From: Gammaproteobacteria bacterium
GTDB taxonomy: Bacteria > Pseudomonadota > Gammaproteobacteria > Steroidobacterales > SZUA-146
Direction of reading: 5' to 3'
Length of the DNA stretch: 6,973 nucleotides
Assembly: GCA_003228965.1 (NCBI GenBank)
Contig: QIGP01000121.1
Location: 1 to 6,973 of the forward strand
Shown: positions 1 to 6,445 of the stretch, piece by piece
How positions within the stretch are numbered: the stretch's first letter is position 1
Layout of the letters: every line of letters begins with the position of its first letter
The notes under the pieces: model-generated
Told to the model about the DNA's origin: nothing
Database searches by the model: none
What the model saw: the letters and a program-made list of their open reading frames with translations, nothing else
Made by a program: the position numbers and the translations under genes

Positions 1-23
1 CTCCTCGCAATGACGTTGGTAGT
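1..23. repeat. Right-arm fragment of palindromic repeat at window edge
   Basis: Bases 6-17 (CGCAATGACGTT) are identical to 613-624, and 15 of 18 bases match over 6-23 versus 613-630. Bases 4-15 are also a perfect 12-nt inverted copy of 59-70, the start of the left-arm repeat. The element therefore appears to be the right end of a repeat unit whose remainder lies left of the window. The flank before it (CTCCT) differs from that of the other copy, so it may be a slightly different variant of the family. Confidence 0.75.
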
Positions 24-58
24 AGTTCGGCTCATCGACAAAGTTCAAACTGTCCTAC

Positions 59-93
59 CGTCATTGCGAGCCCGAAGGGCGCGGCAATCTCTT
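59..93. repeat. Left-arm palindromic repeat, copy upstream of GIY-YIG gene
   Basis: Bases 62-93 match 523-554 at 31 of 32 positions (C82 versus T543). The repeat folds on itself: an outer stem ATTGC (63-67) with GCAAT (84-88), and an inner stem GCCC (70-73) with GGGC (77-80) closed by a GAA loop. It has no obvious matching right arm between it and the GIY-YIG gene; only the 12-nt inverted fragment at 4-15 pairs with its start. The copy lies 116 nt upstream of the GTG start. Confidence 0.9.
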
Positions 94-209
94 AACGTCT
101 ATTTCTCAGTTCATTCATCGTTTTATCCGCGGGCAATGTAGAACCAACGTATGTAACATTTCACCTGCAACTACACCTATAGCAGCTGACCCTGCACCTG
201 GATTTAACA

Positions 210-503
210 GTGGACCGTCAACCCGCAGTATATATTCTCACCAATAAACCAAACGGCACACTTTATGCGGGAGTGACCAGCAATTTGACTGAACGAATTT
301 GGCAGCACAAGAACAAGGTGACTAGAGGGTTCTCTGCAAAGTACAACCTGACGATGCTTGTCTACTACGAATTGAATGAGGACATGCGAAGTGCGATCTG
401 CAGGGAAAAGCAAATTAAAGCCGGGTCTCGAAAAGCCAAAGTCAAGCTGATCGAAGCTGCCAATCCAACATGGCGAGACCTCTACGCTGAAATTGGCGGG
501 TGA
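210..503 (+). CDS. Stand-alone GIY-YIG (URI-type) endonuclease-like protein
   Basis: This 97-residue protein is a small single-domain member of the GIY-YIG nuclease superfamily (COG2827-like, a UvrC/Intron-type catalytic fold). The two signature strands read VYIL (7-10) and LYAGVTSNL (18-26), variants of GIY and YIG. The conserved catalytic Arg is R29 in ERIWQHKN, the probable metal-binding Glu is E66 in REKQIK, and the C-terminus ANPTWRDL (83-91) is typical. Predicted activity is single-strand or double-strand DNA cleavage with one metal ion, but no substrate is known for this branch. The start is GTG: an in-frame TAG at 180-182 leaves no better ATG, and only a weak GGA precedes it at about 7 nt. 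The gene lies alone on the plus strand, converging with the peptidase gene, and is flanked on both sides by copies of the same palindromic repeat, suggesting a mobile or repeat-linked nuclease. Confidence 0.9.
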   Translation: MDRQPAVYILTNKPNGTLYAGVTSNLTERIWQHKNKVTRGFSAKYNLTMLVYYELNEDMRSAICREKQIKAGSRKAKVKLIEAANPTWRDLYAEIGG

Positions 504-520
504 CTGGTTTTTTCAGCTGC

Positions 521-627
521 GGCATTGCGAGCCCGAAGGGCGTGGCAATCTCTTGACGCGTTCGAGAATGCTCTCGAGTGGCGTCTTACTATCCTGTCGG
601 AGGTTGCCGCTGCGCAATGACGTTAGT
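521..627. repeat. Complete nested palindromic (REPIN-like) element between convergent genes
   Basis: The element has a left arm (523-554, near-identical to 62-93) and a right arm (600-627) in inverted order. Outer pairing is CATTGCG (523-529) with CGCAATG (613-619). The next pairing is GGCAATCTC (544-552) with GAGGTTGCC (600-608), all pairs complementary except one G-T wobble. A separate hairpin sits in the middle at 555-585. It fills nearly all of the space between the GIY-YIG stop (503) and the peptidase stop (638, opposite strand). It resembles REP/REPIN or BIME units in plan, but I cannot assign it to a named family. It may also act as a bidirectional terminator or mRNA 3' stabiliser. Confidence 0.85.
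555..585. other. Central hairpin of the repeat element
   Basis: GACGC (555-559) pairs with GCGTC (581-585). After a small internal loop (560-561 against 578-580), TCGAGA (562-567) pairs perfectly with TCTCGA (572-577) around a 4-nt loop ATGC. It lies at the centre of the nested repeat. No U-run follows on either strand, so it is not a classical Rho-independent terminator on its own. Confidence 0.75.
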
Positions 628-637
628 TCTGGCTCAG

Positions 638-1582
638 CTATTCAATGTTGTACAAAGTCTCGCCCGTTTGCGGAACTACAGGTTTGGTACCTGGGCCGTC
701 GAATATAATGGGCAACGATTCGATCTTCATGCCTTTGTTAGCAAGCAAAGCAAAATGCAGGTGAGGTCCGCTGCTAAAACCTGTGTTACCGGAGTCGGCA
801 ATGTACTGACCGCGGCGCACTCGTTGTCCAGGCTTTACCCGAATGGCATTCCATAACAAGTGTGCGTAGACCGCAATGGTGCCGTCGTCGTGAACAATAC
901 GAACCACGTTGGCCTTTGGCAGGTCACGCTCGCGGTCGGTGCCGCCGGCGTAGTTTTCGTAGGCCGTGGCATACACAGTTCCTTCTCTTACTGAGTACAC
1001 CGGTGTGCCTTCAGGCATCGCGAAGTCGATGGCATATTTGCTGGTAGAATCGGTGTGCGTAACGCTCGAAGGATAGGCTTGCGTAACTTCGTATTCTGAA
1101 CCCTTTGCAAAAGGCAATGAGTACACGTAGTTGTCGGGCGTTTTTGTTGGATCGCCAGCGATGTAGCGATATTCCATTTCGTAGCTGTAGGCCTCGCTGA
1201 TTTCGATGGGGAAGTAATCGCGAAGCGTAATTGTGCTGTCCGGGTCGAGCACCACGGTGAAGTCCTTCGTAAGTTCTCTGTCCAGATTGCTTACCTGCTC
1301 AAAGTCGACAAACACTTCCATGGGGCAGTGCCACTCGTTCGTTGCCGTAAGCCTGGTGCCTCCATCGATTTTTATTTGTTCAAGAATGACCTGGGGTTCG
1401 TAGTTGCGGGTGGCGAGCTGTTCAGTTTCTACTTTGCGTGCATCGTTCGGCGGACGATCGGTGAACTGCCAGTTCCCGTCTTTGTCTTTGTATCGGTAGA
1501 GCGTCTGCGCCGCAGCAATCGCGACGAGCGTCAGTGCGAGCATGAGTAAAACCAGTTTGGTGATATTTGTCGAATAGTTCAT
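638..1582 (-). CDS. Secreted M23-family metallopeptidase with N-terminal DUF4124
   Basis: This is a 314-residue probable zinc peptidase of the LytM/lysostaphin class, which usually cuts peptidoglycan cross-bridges or acts as an amidase activator. A signal peptide is visible: polar N-terminus, hydrophobic core LVLLMLALTLVAIAAA and a likely cut after Ala25, so it acts in the periplasm or outside the cell. A DUF4124-type segment follows (LYRYKDKDGNWQFTDRPP, 28-45), then a middle region with no recognised domain. The M23 domain lies at about 160-290: H176, YAIDFAMPEGTPV (183-195), GTV (201-203), YAHL with H241, a G-N-T-G-F-S-S-G turn and PHLHF with H274 and H276. The candidate zinc ligands are H176, D186 and H276. 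H176 to D186 is longer than the classical HxxxD spacing. All catalytic-type residues are present. It lies 102 nt after ubiB on the same strand; the ribosome site is weak. The substrate is unknown. Confidence 0.9.
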   Translation of the reverse strand: MNYSTNITKLVLLMLALTLVAIAAAQTLYRYKDKDGNWQFTDRPPNDARKVETEQLATRNYEPQVILEQIKIDGGTRLTATNEWHCPMEVFVDFEQVSNLDRELTKDFTVVLDPDSTITLRDYFPIEISEAYSYEMEYRYIAGDPTKTPDNYVYSLPFAKGSEYEVTQAYPSSVTHTDSTSKYAIDFAMPEGTPVYSVREGTVYATAYENYAGGTDRERDLPKANVVRIVHDDGTIAVYAHLLWNAIRVKPGQRVRRGQYIADSGNTGFSSGPHLHFALLANKGMKIESLPIIFDGPGTKPVVPQTGETLYNIE

Positions 1583-1684
1583 TGCGTCTTAGTGTAACCG
1601 TGTGATCTTAAGCGACCACGAATCCCGTCACATGTTCCATTTTGGAGAGTCTCTTTTTTTGTAAATAATTGAAACATTAAAAAA
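1583..1684 (-). other. Spacer between ubiB and peptidase gene
   Basis: These 102 nt separate the ubiB stop from the peptidase start on the same strand, far more than any gap inside the ubi operon. On the minus strand it begins AT-rich (TTTTTTAATG) and includes a T/A-rich stretch with a possible -35 like TTTACA, but no good -10 at a proper distance. No hairpin plus U-run terminator for ubiB is seen. The peptidase may have its own promoter here or be read through from ubiB; the sequence does not decide. Confidence 0.4.
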
Positions 1685-3310
1685 CTATGTTCTTGAACGC
1701 CACAACAAAAAGACGCCGGTTAAGGCGCTTGCGCTGCTAACCCAGGCGTGCGGATAGCCCGTGCCCGCCAATACGGCGGCGGCGATGAGGAATCCAGCTC
1801 CGGCAATGGCCGCTGTACGGCGCCGATCGCTGGCACGCTGTTCAGCCTGTAACGCTTCAAGGTTCGGTGTAGCTACGGCCACGCTGAACGTGCCGTCCGA
1901 GACTTGCTGTATCAGCCTGGTAAGTAACATTGGCGCGTCGTTAAAAGAGGTCGCAAGCTCTGGCAGAGCGTCTTTAAACCGGCTCATTAACTCTTTGCCG
2001 CTGGCTTTTTCGGCCATCCAGTCTTCCAGGAACGGTTTGGCCGTTTCCCACAAATCGAGGTCGGGATAGAGCTGGCGACCCAGACCTTCAATGTTCAACA
2101 AGGTCTTCTGTAGCAGCACAAGCTGCGGCTGTACTTCCATGTTGAAACGCCGCGCGGTGCTAAACAGGCGAACGAGAAACTGGCCAAACGAAATATCTTT
2201 GAGCGGTTTGTCGAATATGGGTTCGCACACGGTGCGAATAGCCGACTCAAATTCATCGACCCGTGTGCCTGCGGGCACCCAGCCAGAGTCCACGTGAAGT
2301 TGTGACACTTTGCGGTAGTCGCGATGAAAAAAGGCGAGCAGGTTACCTGCCAGATAGCGCTGATCGGAAGGATCGAGCGTGCCGACAATGCCGAAGTCAA
2401 TTGATATGTATCGCGGGTCCTCCGGGTCGCTCACGTTAACGAATATATTCCCAGGGTGCATGTCTGCATGGAAGAAATTGTGCTTGAATACCTGAGTAAA
2501 GAAAATCTCTACTCCACGCTCGGCCAATGTTTTCAAGTTTACGTTCGCAGCATTGAGCGCCTCAACATCGCTTACCGGAATGCCGTAAACGCGTTCCATG
2601 ACCATAACGTTTGTATGGCAGTAGTCGAAATAGATTTCAGGCAGTTCAAGAATGTGCGAATCGGCCCAGTTGCGTTTGAGCTGAGCGCCGTTGGCCGCTT
2701 CGCGCATGAAGTCGAGTTCGTCGCGAATGGTGCGGCTGTAGTCTTCCACCACGTCGCGTGGTTTAAGCCTACGAATGTCGGGCCAGTACCGGTTGGCCAG
2801 TTCCGCCAACGCGCCAAGTACGTCGAGGTCTTTTTCAATGACGAGCTCGACGCCGGGTCGCAAAATCTTCACCACAACTTCGGTGTCGTCCTTAAGTTGT
2901 GCCGCATGAACCTGTGCGATAGATGCAGAGGCCAGTGGCTCTGTTTCAAATGTTTTGAATATGTCATCGACTGACTGTTCGAACGCAGCCTCAACCGTTT
3001 CTCGTGCCAGCTGATTGGAAAACGGCGGCACTTTGTCCTGAAGCTTGGCAAGTTCAGACGCAATATCGGGTGGAAGTAAGTCGGGTCGTGTAGAAAGCGC
3101 TTGCCCAAACTTCACAAAAATTGGGCCCAGATCCTCAAGAGCCAGGCGAATGCGCCGCCCAAGCTCGGGACGCAAGGGTTTGCGTTCGCCGCCAAGAAAC
3201 CGGTTTACCGGGTTCTGTGGTCGTAGCGCTCTGACCACGTCGTTAAGGCCATGTCGTTTGAGAATTCTGAAAATTCGAATCAGACGGAAAAAGTGCCGAA
3301 ATTTGAGCAT
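1685..3310 (-). CDS. ubiB: UbiB, ABC1/ADCK-family atypical kinase (ATPase) for ubiquinone biosynthesis
   Basis: UbiB is a membrane-anchored protein-kinase-like ATPase of the ABC1/ADCK (COQ8) family, needed for ubiquinone production; it is thought to help extract or present lipid intermediates to the Ubi complex rather than phosphorylate proteins. The 541-residue product is close to E. coli length (546). Motifs visible: the family-specific KFGQ (67-70) in [19 protein letters not shown]; the Ala-rich nucleotide loop ASASIAQVH (127-135); the lysine in VVVKILRPG (K148); [10 protein letters not shown] (198-207); the catalytic-loop HADMHPGN (281-288); and the metal-binding DFG (305-307). Two hydrophobic segments at about 499-517 and 523-537 form the expected C-terminal membrane anchor. 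Start choice: an AAGGA lies 6 nt upstream, overlapping the end of ubiJ. It is the last gene of the tight operon; tatABC does not follow it. Confidence 0.97.
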   Translation of the reverse strand: MLKFRHFFRLIRIFRILKRHGLNDVVRALRPQNPVNRFLGGERKPLRPELGRRIRLALEDLGPIFVKFGQALSTRPDLLPPDIASELAKLQDKVPPFSNQLARETVEAAFEQSVDDIFKTFETEPLASASIAQVHAAQLKDDTEVVVKILRPGVELVIEKDLDVLGALAELANRYWPDIRRLKPRDVVEDYSRTIRDELDFMREAANGAQLKRNWADSHILELPEIYFDYCHTNVMVMERVYGIPVSDVEALNAANVNLKTLAERGVEIFFTQVFKHNFFHADMHPGNIFVNVSDPEDPRYISIDFGIVGTLDPSDQRYLAGNLLAFFHRDYRKVSQLHVDSGWVPAGTRVDEFESAIRTVCEPIFDKPLKDISFGQFLVRLFSTARRFNMEVQPQLVLLQKTLLNIEGLGRQLYPDLDLWETAKPFLEDWMAEKASGKELMSRFKDALPELATSFNDAPMLLTRLIQQVSDGTFSVAVATPNLEALQAEQRASDRRRTAAIAGAGFLIAAAVLAGTGYPHAWVSSASALTGVFLLWRSRT

Positions 3311-3312
3311 GC

Positions 3313-3957
3313 TTAATCCTTGGCTTGCGGGGGTGGTACGCGGTTCAGCCGCGCCTCGGCACGTTCGACATCGGCGCGTAGGCGATCGACGTCTTCAAGG
3401 AATTCGTTAACCTCAGAGTTTGCCGCTACGTCGCGACTGCTTTCTGTCAGATGCGCACCCAGGCCGCGCGTTAGCGTGTCAAACGCCCGCAGGCCAAATC
3501 CTACGGCATCGCGAACGACCGAGCTCACCCGAAAGGCTGCTTCGTCGCCTATTAGACGAGAAAGCTCTTCTTCGAAATCTGGAGAAAGGGTGGCAAACAG
3601 TTTTTGAAAATCCTGGGCTACGCCAATGTCGCCGGTAAATTTTACGCTGCCGCCGCGAATACCTTCTTGTGGGTCGGCGCGGGCAAAGGCCAGCATGGCA
3701 AGCGGTGTGCCTGAAATAATCACGTCGGCCTGTTCGTCAAACTCCGACGACAAGCTCACCTCATCGGTTGAGCAGTGCACGTAAACGTTCAAACCAATGC
3801 CTGTCAGTTCGAGCGCCAGTGTTTTACCGTCGAGGCGTTCGAGCTTGGTGCGAGCAGCTGTTGAAGCTTCGAGCTGCCGGGCCAGCAAAGATTCGACGGC
3901 GCTAAACACTCCTTTTAACGGGTTGATACCAGGGGACGCTGATTGTTCGACAGTCAT
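3313..3957 (-). CDS. ubiJ: UbiJ, SCP2-domain ubiquinone biosynthesis accessory factor
   Basis: UbiJ is a non-enzymatic factor of aerobic ubiquinone synthesis. In E. coli it binds polyprenyl lipids through an SCP2 fold and, with UbiK, supports the soluble complex of Ubi enzymes. The 214-residue product (E. coli about 201) has an SCP2-like region at roughly 20-125, including [37 protein letters not shown] and [20 protein letters not shown] charged helical C-terminus follows, ending in a probable coiled coil ([20 protein letters not shown], about 182-201), as in known UbiJ. There is no signal peptide or membrane segment. Identification rests on the SCP2-like strand pattern plus the strict position between ubiE and ubiB; UbiJ sequences diverge fast, so context matters here. 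It starts within the ubiE stop (ATGA) and stops 2 nt before ubiB, so it is probably translationally coupled to both. Confidence 0.92.
   Translation of the reverse strand: MTVEQSASPGINPLKGVFSAVESLLARQLEASTAARTKLERLDGKTLALELTGIGLNVYVHCSTDEVSLSSEFDEQADVIISGTPLAMLAFARADPQEGIRGGSVKFTGDIGVAQDFQKLFATLSPDFEEELSRLIGDEAAFRVSSVVRDAVGFGLRAFDTLTRGLGAHLTESSRDVAANSEVNEFLEDVDRLRADVERAEARLNRVPPPQAKD
3317..3321 (-). promoter_or_regulatory. ubiB: Shine-Dalgarno for ubiB
   Basis: AAGGA on the minus strand sits 6 nt before the ubiB ATG, with the ubiJ stop TAA lying between them (AAGGATTAAGCATG). This supports the chosen start and coupling to ubiJ. Confidence 0.7.
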
Positions 3958-4742
3958 ACTTTGTAGCCCCGGTGCAAAGCGACTATGCCGCCACTTAAGT
4001 TGTGGAAGCGCGTTTGTTCGAAACCTGCGTCATTCAACATGCCGAGCAGCGTAGGCTGGTCGGGGTGCATGCGAATTGATTCGGCAAGATAACGGTAGCT
4101 GTCGGCGTCGTTTACCAAAGCTTCGCCGAGTTTGGGAAGCACGTTAAACGAGTACCAGTCGTAGAGTTGGCTAATGCCAGGTACGACCATTTTGGAAAAC
4201 TCCAGAACCAGTAGTTGGCCGCCGGGCTTTAGCACGCGATACATTGAACGAAGTGCTTTATCTTTGTCGGTTACATTGCGTAGCCCGAATGCGATAGTCA
4301 CTACTTCAAATTGGTTGTCGTCAAACGGCAGAGCTTCGGCATCGGCAAGCACGCACGAGACGTTGCCGACAATGCCTTCGTTGATAAGCCGCTGCCGCCC
4401 TTGTTCAAGCATAGCTTCGTTGATGTCGGACAAAACGACATGGCCGGTATCGCCCACCATTGTCGACATTTTGATGGCAAGGTCGCCAGTACCACCCGCG
4501 ACGTCGAGAACTCGCTGGCCTGGTTTAAGTTTTGCAAGATCGAGCGTGTAGCGTTTCCAAATTCGATGAAGGCCTGCCGACATGACGTCGTTCATCAAGT
4601 CATATTTGTTGGCTACCGAGTCAAACACTCCGCGTACGTGTTGCACTTTTTCTTCGCGCGGTACGTCGGTGTAGCCAAAGTGAGTTGTTTCTTCTGCAGC
4701 GTCTGCGGAAACAGATTTATCGGAATTGGATGTGGATGTCAT
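3954..4742 (-). CDS. ubiE: UbiE, ubiquinone/menaquinone C-methyltransferase
   Basis: UbiE is an S-adenosylmethionine-dependent methyltransferase. It adds the ring methyl group to 2-polyprenyl-6-methoxy-1,4-benzoquinol in ubiquinone synthesis and to demethylmenaquinol in species that make menaquinone. The 262-residue product carries the class I fold signatures: [15 protein letters not shown] (18-32), the family signature [18 protein letters not shown] (47-64), SAM motif [11 protein letters not shown] (78-87), the acidic SAM-ribose strand VVLSDIN (102-108), [20 protein letters not shown] (150-169), VLKPGG (170-175) and [19 protein letters not shown] (211-229). It ends in ALHRGYKV, as expected. 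It is about 11 residues longer than E. coli UbiE (251), the excess being a Ser/Asp-rich N-terminus. Start choice: the ATG overlaps the upstream TGA (ATGA) and a GGAGG lies 4 nt before it. Its ATGA stop overlaps ubiJ. Whether this organism also makes menaquinone cannot be judged here. Confidence 0.97.
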   Translation of the reverse strand: MTSTSNSDKSVSADAAEETTHFGYTDVPREEKVQHVRGVFDSVANKYDLMNDVMSAGLHRIWKRYTLDLAKLKPGQRVLDVAGGTGDLAIKMSTMVGDTGHVVLSDINEAMLEQGRQRLINEGIVGNVSCVLADAEALPFDDNQFEVVTIAFGLRNVTDKDKALRSMYRVLKPGGQLLVLEFSKMVVPGISQLYDWYSFNVLPKLGEALVNDADSYRYLAESIRMHPDQPTLLGMLNDAGFEQTRFHNLSGGIVALHRGYKV

Positions 4743-5101
4743 GAGGCCTCCGGTGTACGCAACTTACCGGCTTGTGCCAGGTCGTCGAGGTAGCTGTCCC
4801 AGTTGGATTGCTGATTCTGGCCAAGATCATAGAGCACGTCCCACGAGTAAATGCCGCTGTTGTGTCCGTCGCTGAAAATGAGACGCACGGCGTAACTGCC
4901 GATAGGTTCTATGCGTTCAATGTTGACATTTTGTTTTCCCACTTGCAGTACTTCCTGGCCAGGGCCGTGTCCGCGTACTTCGGCAGACGGCGAGTAAACG
5001 CGAAGATATTCAAATGGCAAGACGAACTGTTCGTCACCAAACTTGATTTCCAGTACTTTCGAAGTTTTGCGAACTTTAATTTCGCTTGGGTGGTGCTGCA
5101 T
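4739..5101 (-). CDS. DUF971 / GBBH-like N-terminal domain protein
   Basis: This 120-residue protein consists almost entirely of one DUF971 domain (gamma-butyrobetaine hydroxylase-like N-terminal domain). The hallmarks visible are [19 protein letters not shown] (28-46), [12 protein letters not shown] (45-56), [20 protein letters not shown] (64-83) and [10 protein letters not shown] (85-94). In gamma-butyrobetaine and trimethyllysine hydroxylases this domain precedes the catalytic 2-oxoglutarate/Fe(II) domain; here there is no catalytic domain, so an oxygenase activity should not be assigned. Stand-alone copies next to hslU or ubiquinone genes are common in proteobacteria, but their biochemical role is unclear to me. 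No signal peptide or membrane segment is seen. The start is 8 nt after the hslU stop, and the AGG of its ribosome site shares bases with that stop codon. The gene overlaps ubiE by 4 nt, so its translation is probably coupled on both sides. Confidence 0.9.
   Translation of the reverse strand: MQHHPSEIKVRKTSKVLEIKFGDEQFVLPFEYLRVYSPSAEVRGHGPGQEVLQVGKQNVNIERIEPIGSYAVRLIFSDGHNSGIYSWDVLYDLGQNQQSNWDSYLDDLAQAGKLRTPEAS
4747..4751 (-). promoter_or_regulatory. ubiE: Strong Shine-Dalgarno for ubiE
   Basis: GGAGG lies on the minus strand inside the last codons of the DUF971 gene, only 4 nt before the ubiE ATG. Together with the ATGA overlap it fixes the ubiE start, which would otherwise look too early because of the extra Ser/Asp-rich N-terminus. 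Confidence 0.7.
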
Positions 5102-5108
5102 TTGTTTA

Positions 5109-5111
5109 CCT
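5109..5111 (-). promoter_or_regulatory. Ribosome site of the DUF971 gene inside the hslU stop
   Basis: On the minus strand the junction reads TAGGTAAACAAATG. The AGG of a short Shine-Dalgarno core uses two bases of the hslU TAG stop codon and lies 7 nt before the ATG. This favours re-initiation by ribosomes finishing hslU. Confidence 0.6.
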
Positions 5112-6438
5112 AAAGAATGTAACGACTCAGGTCTTCGTCCTGAACCAGTTCGCCAAGGTGATCGTTCACATAAGCGGCGTCTACGCTTACCGTTTCGCCA
5201 CTTTTGTCTGAGGCGCTAAAGGAGACAGTATCCAGTAGGCGCTCCATAACCGTGTGCAAGCGTCGAGCTCCGATGTTCTCTGTGTTTTGGTTAACTTCGA
5301 AAGCGACGTGGGCTATGCGTTCAATGCCGTCCTCGGTAAAGGAGAGCGAGAGCCCTTCGGTTTGCATGAGTGCGCTGTACTGCTCGGTGAGCGAAGCGTC
5401 GGGCTCGGTCAAAATACGGGCAAAGTCGTCTGCCGATAAAGCACTCAGTTCAACCCGAATGGGAAAGCGACCCTGTAGCTCGGGAATAAGATCGGACGGC
5501 TTGACCATGTGAAATGCACCAGAGGCGATAAATAAAATGTGGTCGGTGCGAATCATGCCAAATTTGGTGTTTACGGTGCAGCCTTCAACGAGCGGGAGAA
5601 GGTCGCGCTGTACGCCTTCGCGAGATACGTCGGCGCCCTGGGCGTCAGACCGTTTGGCCACTTTATCGATTTCGTCGATAAAGACAATGCCGTGCTGCTC
5701 GACGTTTTCGATGGCACGAAGTTTGATGTCTTCTTCGTTGATCATCTTCGCAGCTTCTTCGTCAAGCAGTAGCTTGTGTGCGTCCCTGATTTTCAGTTTA
5801 CGTGAGCGCTTCTTGCCGCCGCCCATGTTTTCAAACATGCCTTGCAGCTGTTGAGTCATTTCTTCCATGCCGGGAGGCGCCATGATTTCGACACCCATCG
5901 GTGATGCATCGGTTTCGATTTCAATTTCTTTGTCGCTGAGTTTGCCTTCGCGCAGCATTTTGCGCATTTTCTGGCGCGTATCGCTGCTGCTGTCGGCGCT
6001 GCTGTCGTCGTCCCAGCCCTTAGGCTTGGGAATGAGGGCATCGAGCACTCGATCTTCAGCTGCATCTTCAGCGCGGTGACGGACTTTGTCCATTTCCTGT
6101 TCGCGCGTGAGCTTTATAGCCACGTCGACAAGATCGCGAATAATTGAGTCGACTTCGCGGCCTACGTAGCCCACTTCGGTAAATTTGGTGGCTTCTACCT
6201 TAATAAACGGTGCGTTGGCGAGGTTCGCAAGGCGTCGGGCAATCTCGGTTTTACCCACCCCGGTCGGGCCGATCATGAGTATGTTTTTGGGCGTTATTTC
6301 GTTGCGCAAGGGTTCTTCGACCTGGACGCGACGCCAACGGTTGCGCAGGGCGATAGCGACCGCACGCTTGGCGTCGGTTTGGCCAATGATGTGCTTGTCG
6401 AGTTCTTGCACAATTTCTCTGGGAGTCATTTGGGACAT
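5110..6438 (-). CDS. hslU: HslU, AAA+ unfoldase ATPase subunit of HslVU protease
   Basis: HslU (ClpY) is the hexameric ATPase that recognises, unfolds and threads substrates into HslV in the cytoplasm. The 442-residue product is about the length of E. coli HslU (443). The N-terminus ([17 protein letters not shown]) is typical. Walker A is GPTGVGKT (57-64), the pore loop is GYVG (90-93), and the intermediate I-domain covers roughly 110-243 with the conserved stretch [20 protein letters not shown] (179-198). Walker B is IVFIDEID (251-258), sensor 1 lies in FIASGAF (303-309), the probable arginine finger is in ELQGRF (320-325), and sensor 2 is GARRL (390-394). The C-terminal tail DEDLSRYIL is the type that inserts into HslV to activate it. 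The I-domain linker is Asp/Ser-rich (143-153), a variable region in the family. Start choice: the first ATG gives MSQMTPRE, resembling E. coli MSEMTPRE; only a weak GAG lies upstream. All motifs are intact. Confidence 0.98.
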   Translation of the reverse strand: MSQMTPREIVQELDKHIIGQTDAKRAVAIALRNRWRRVQVEEPLRNEITPKNILMIGPTGVGKTEIARRLANLANAPFIKVEATKFTEVGYVGREVDSIIRDLVDVAIKLTREQEMDKVRHRAEDAAEDRVLDALIPKPKGWDDDSSADSSSDTRQKMRKMLREGKLSDKEIEIETDASPMGVEIMAPPGMEEMTQQLQGMFENMGGGKKRSRKLKIRDAHKLLLDEEAAKMINEEDIKLRAIENVEQHGIVFIDEIDKVAKRSDAQGADVSREGVQRDLLPLVEGCTVNTKFGMIRTDHILFIASGAFHMVKPSDLIPELQGRFPIRVELSALSADDFARILTEPDASLTEQYSALMQTEGLSLSFTEDGIERIAHVAFEVNQNTENIGARRLHTVMERLLDTVSFSASDKSGETVSVDAAYVNDHLGELVQDEDLSRYIL

Positions 6439-6445
6439 GGTCGGG

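Noticed and set aside
13..150. Eight-nt inverted repeat ACGTTGGT (13-20) and ACCAACGT (143-150), possible element boundary
   Set aside because: Only 8 nt in a short repeat-rich region; a match of this size could easily occur by chance and no third copy supports it.
204..413. Open frame on the minus strand across the GIY-YIG gene
   Set aside because: It is the antisense shadow of a gene with clear nuclease motifs and encodes no recognisable domain.
1..627. CRISPR array
   Set aside because: Only two full repeat copies, 461 nt apart with a gene between, palindromic and with no regular spacers or cas genes.
1644..1662. GGAGAGTCTC followed by a run of seven T on the plus strand, resembling a terminator
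   Set aside because: GAGA/TCTC leaves no room for a loop, and no plus-strand gene ends nearby. On the minus strand the A-run precedes rather than follows the palindrome.
2456..2974. Long plus-strand open frame (172 codons) inside ubiB
   Set aside because: It lies wholly antisense to conserved UbiB kinase motifs, has no recognisable domain and no clear ribosome site; it is a codon-usage shadow.
4311..4793. Long plus-strand open frame (160 codons) across ubiE
   Set aside because: Antisense to the conserved UbiE methyltransferase motifs and without family similarity I can recognise.
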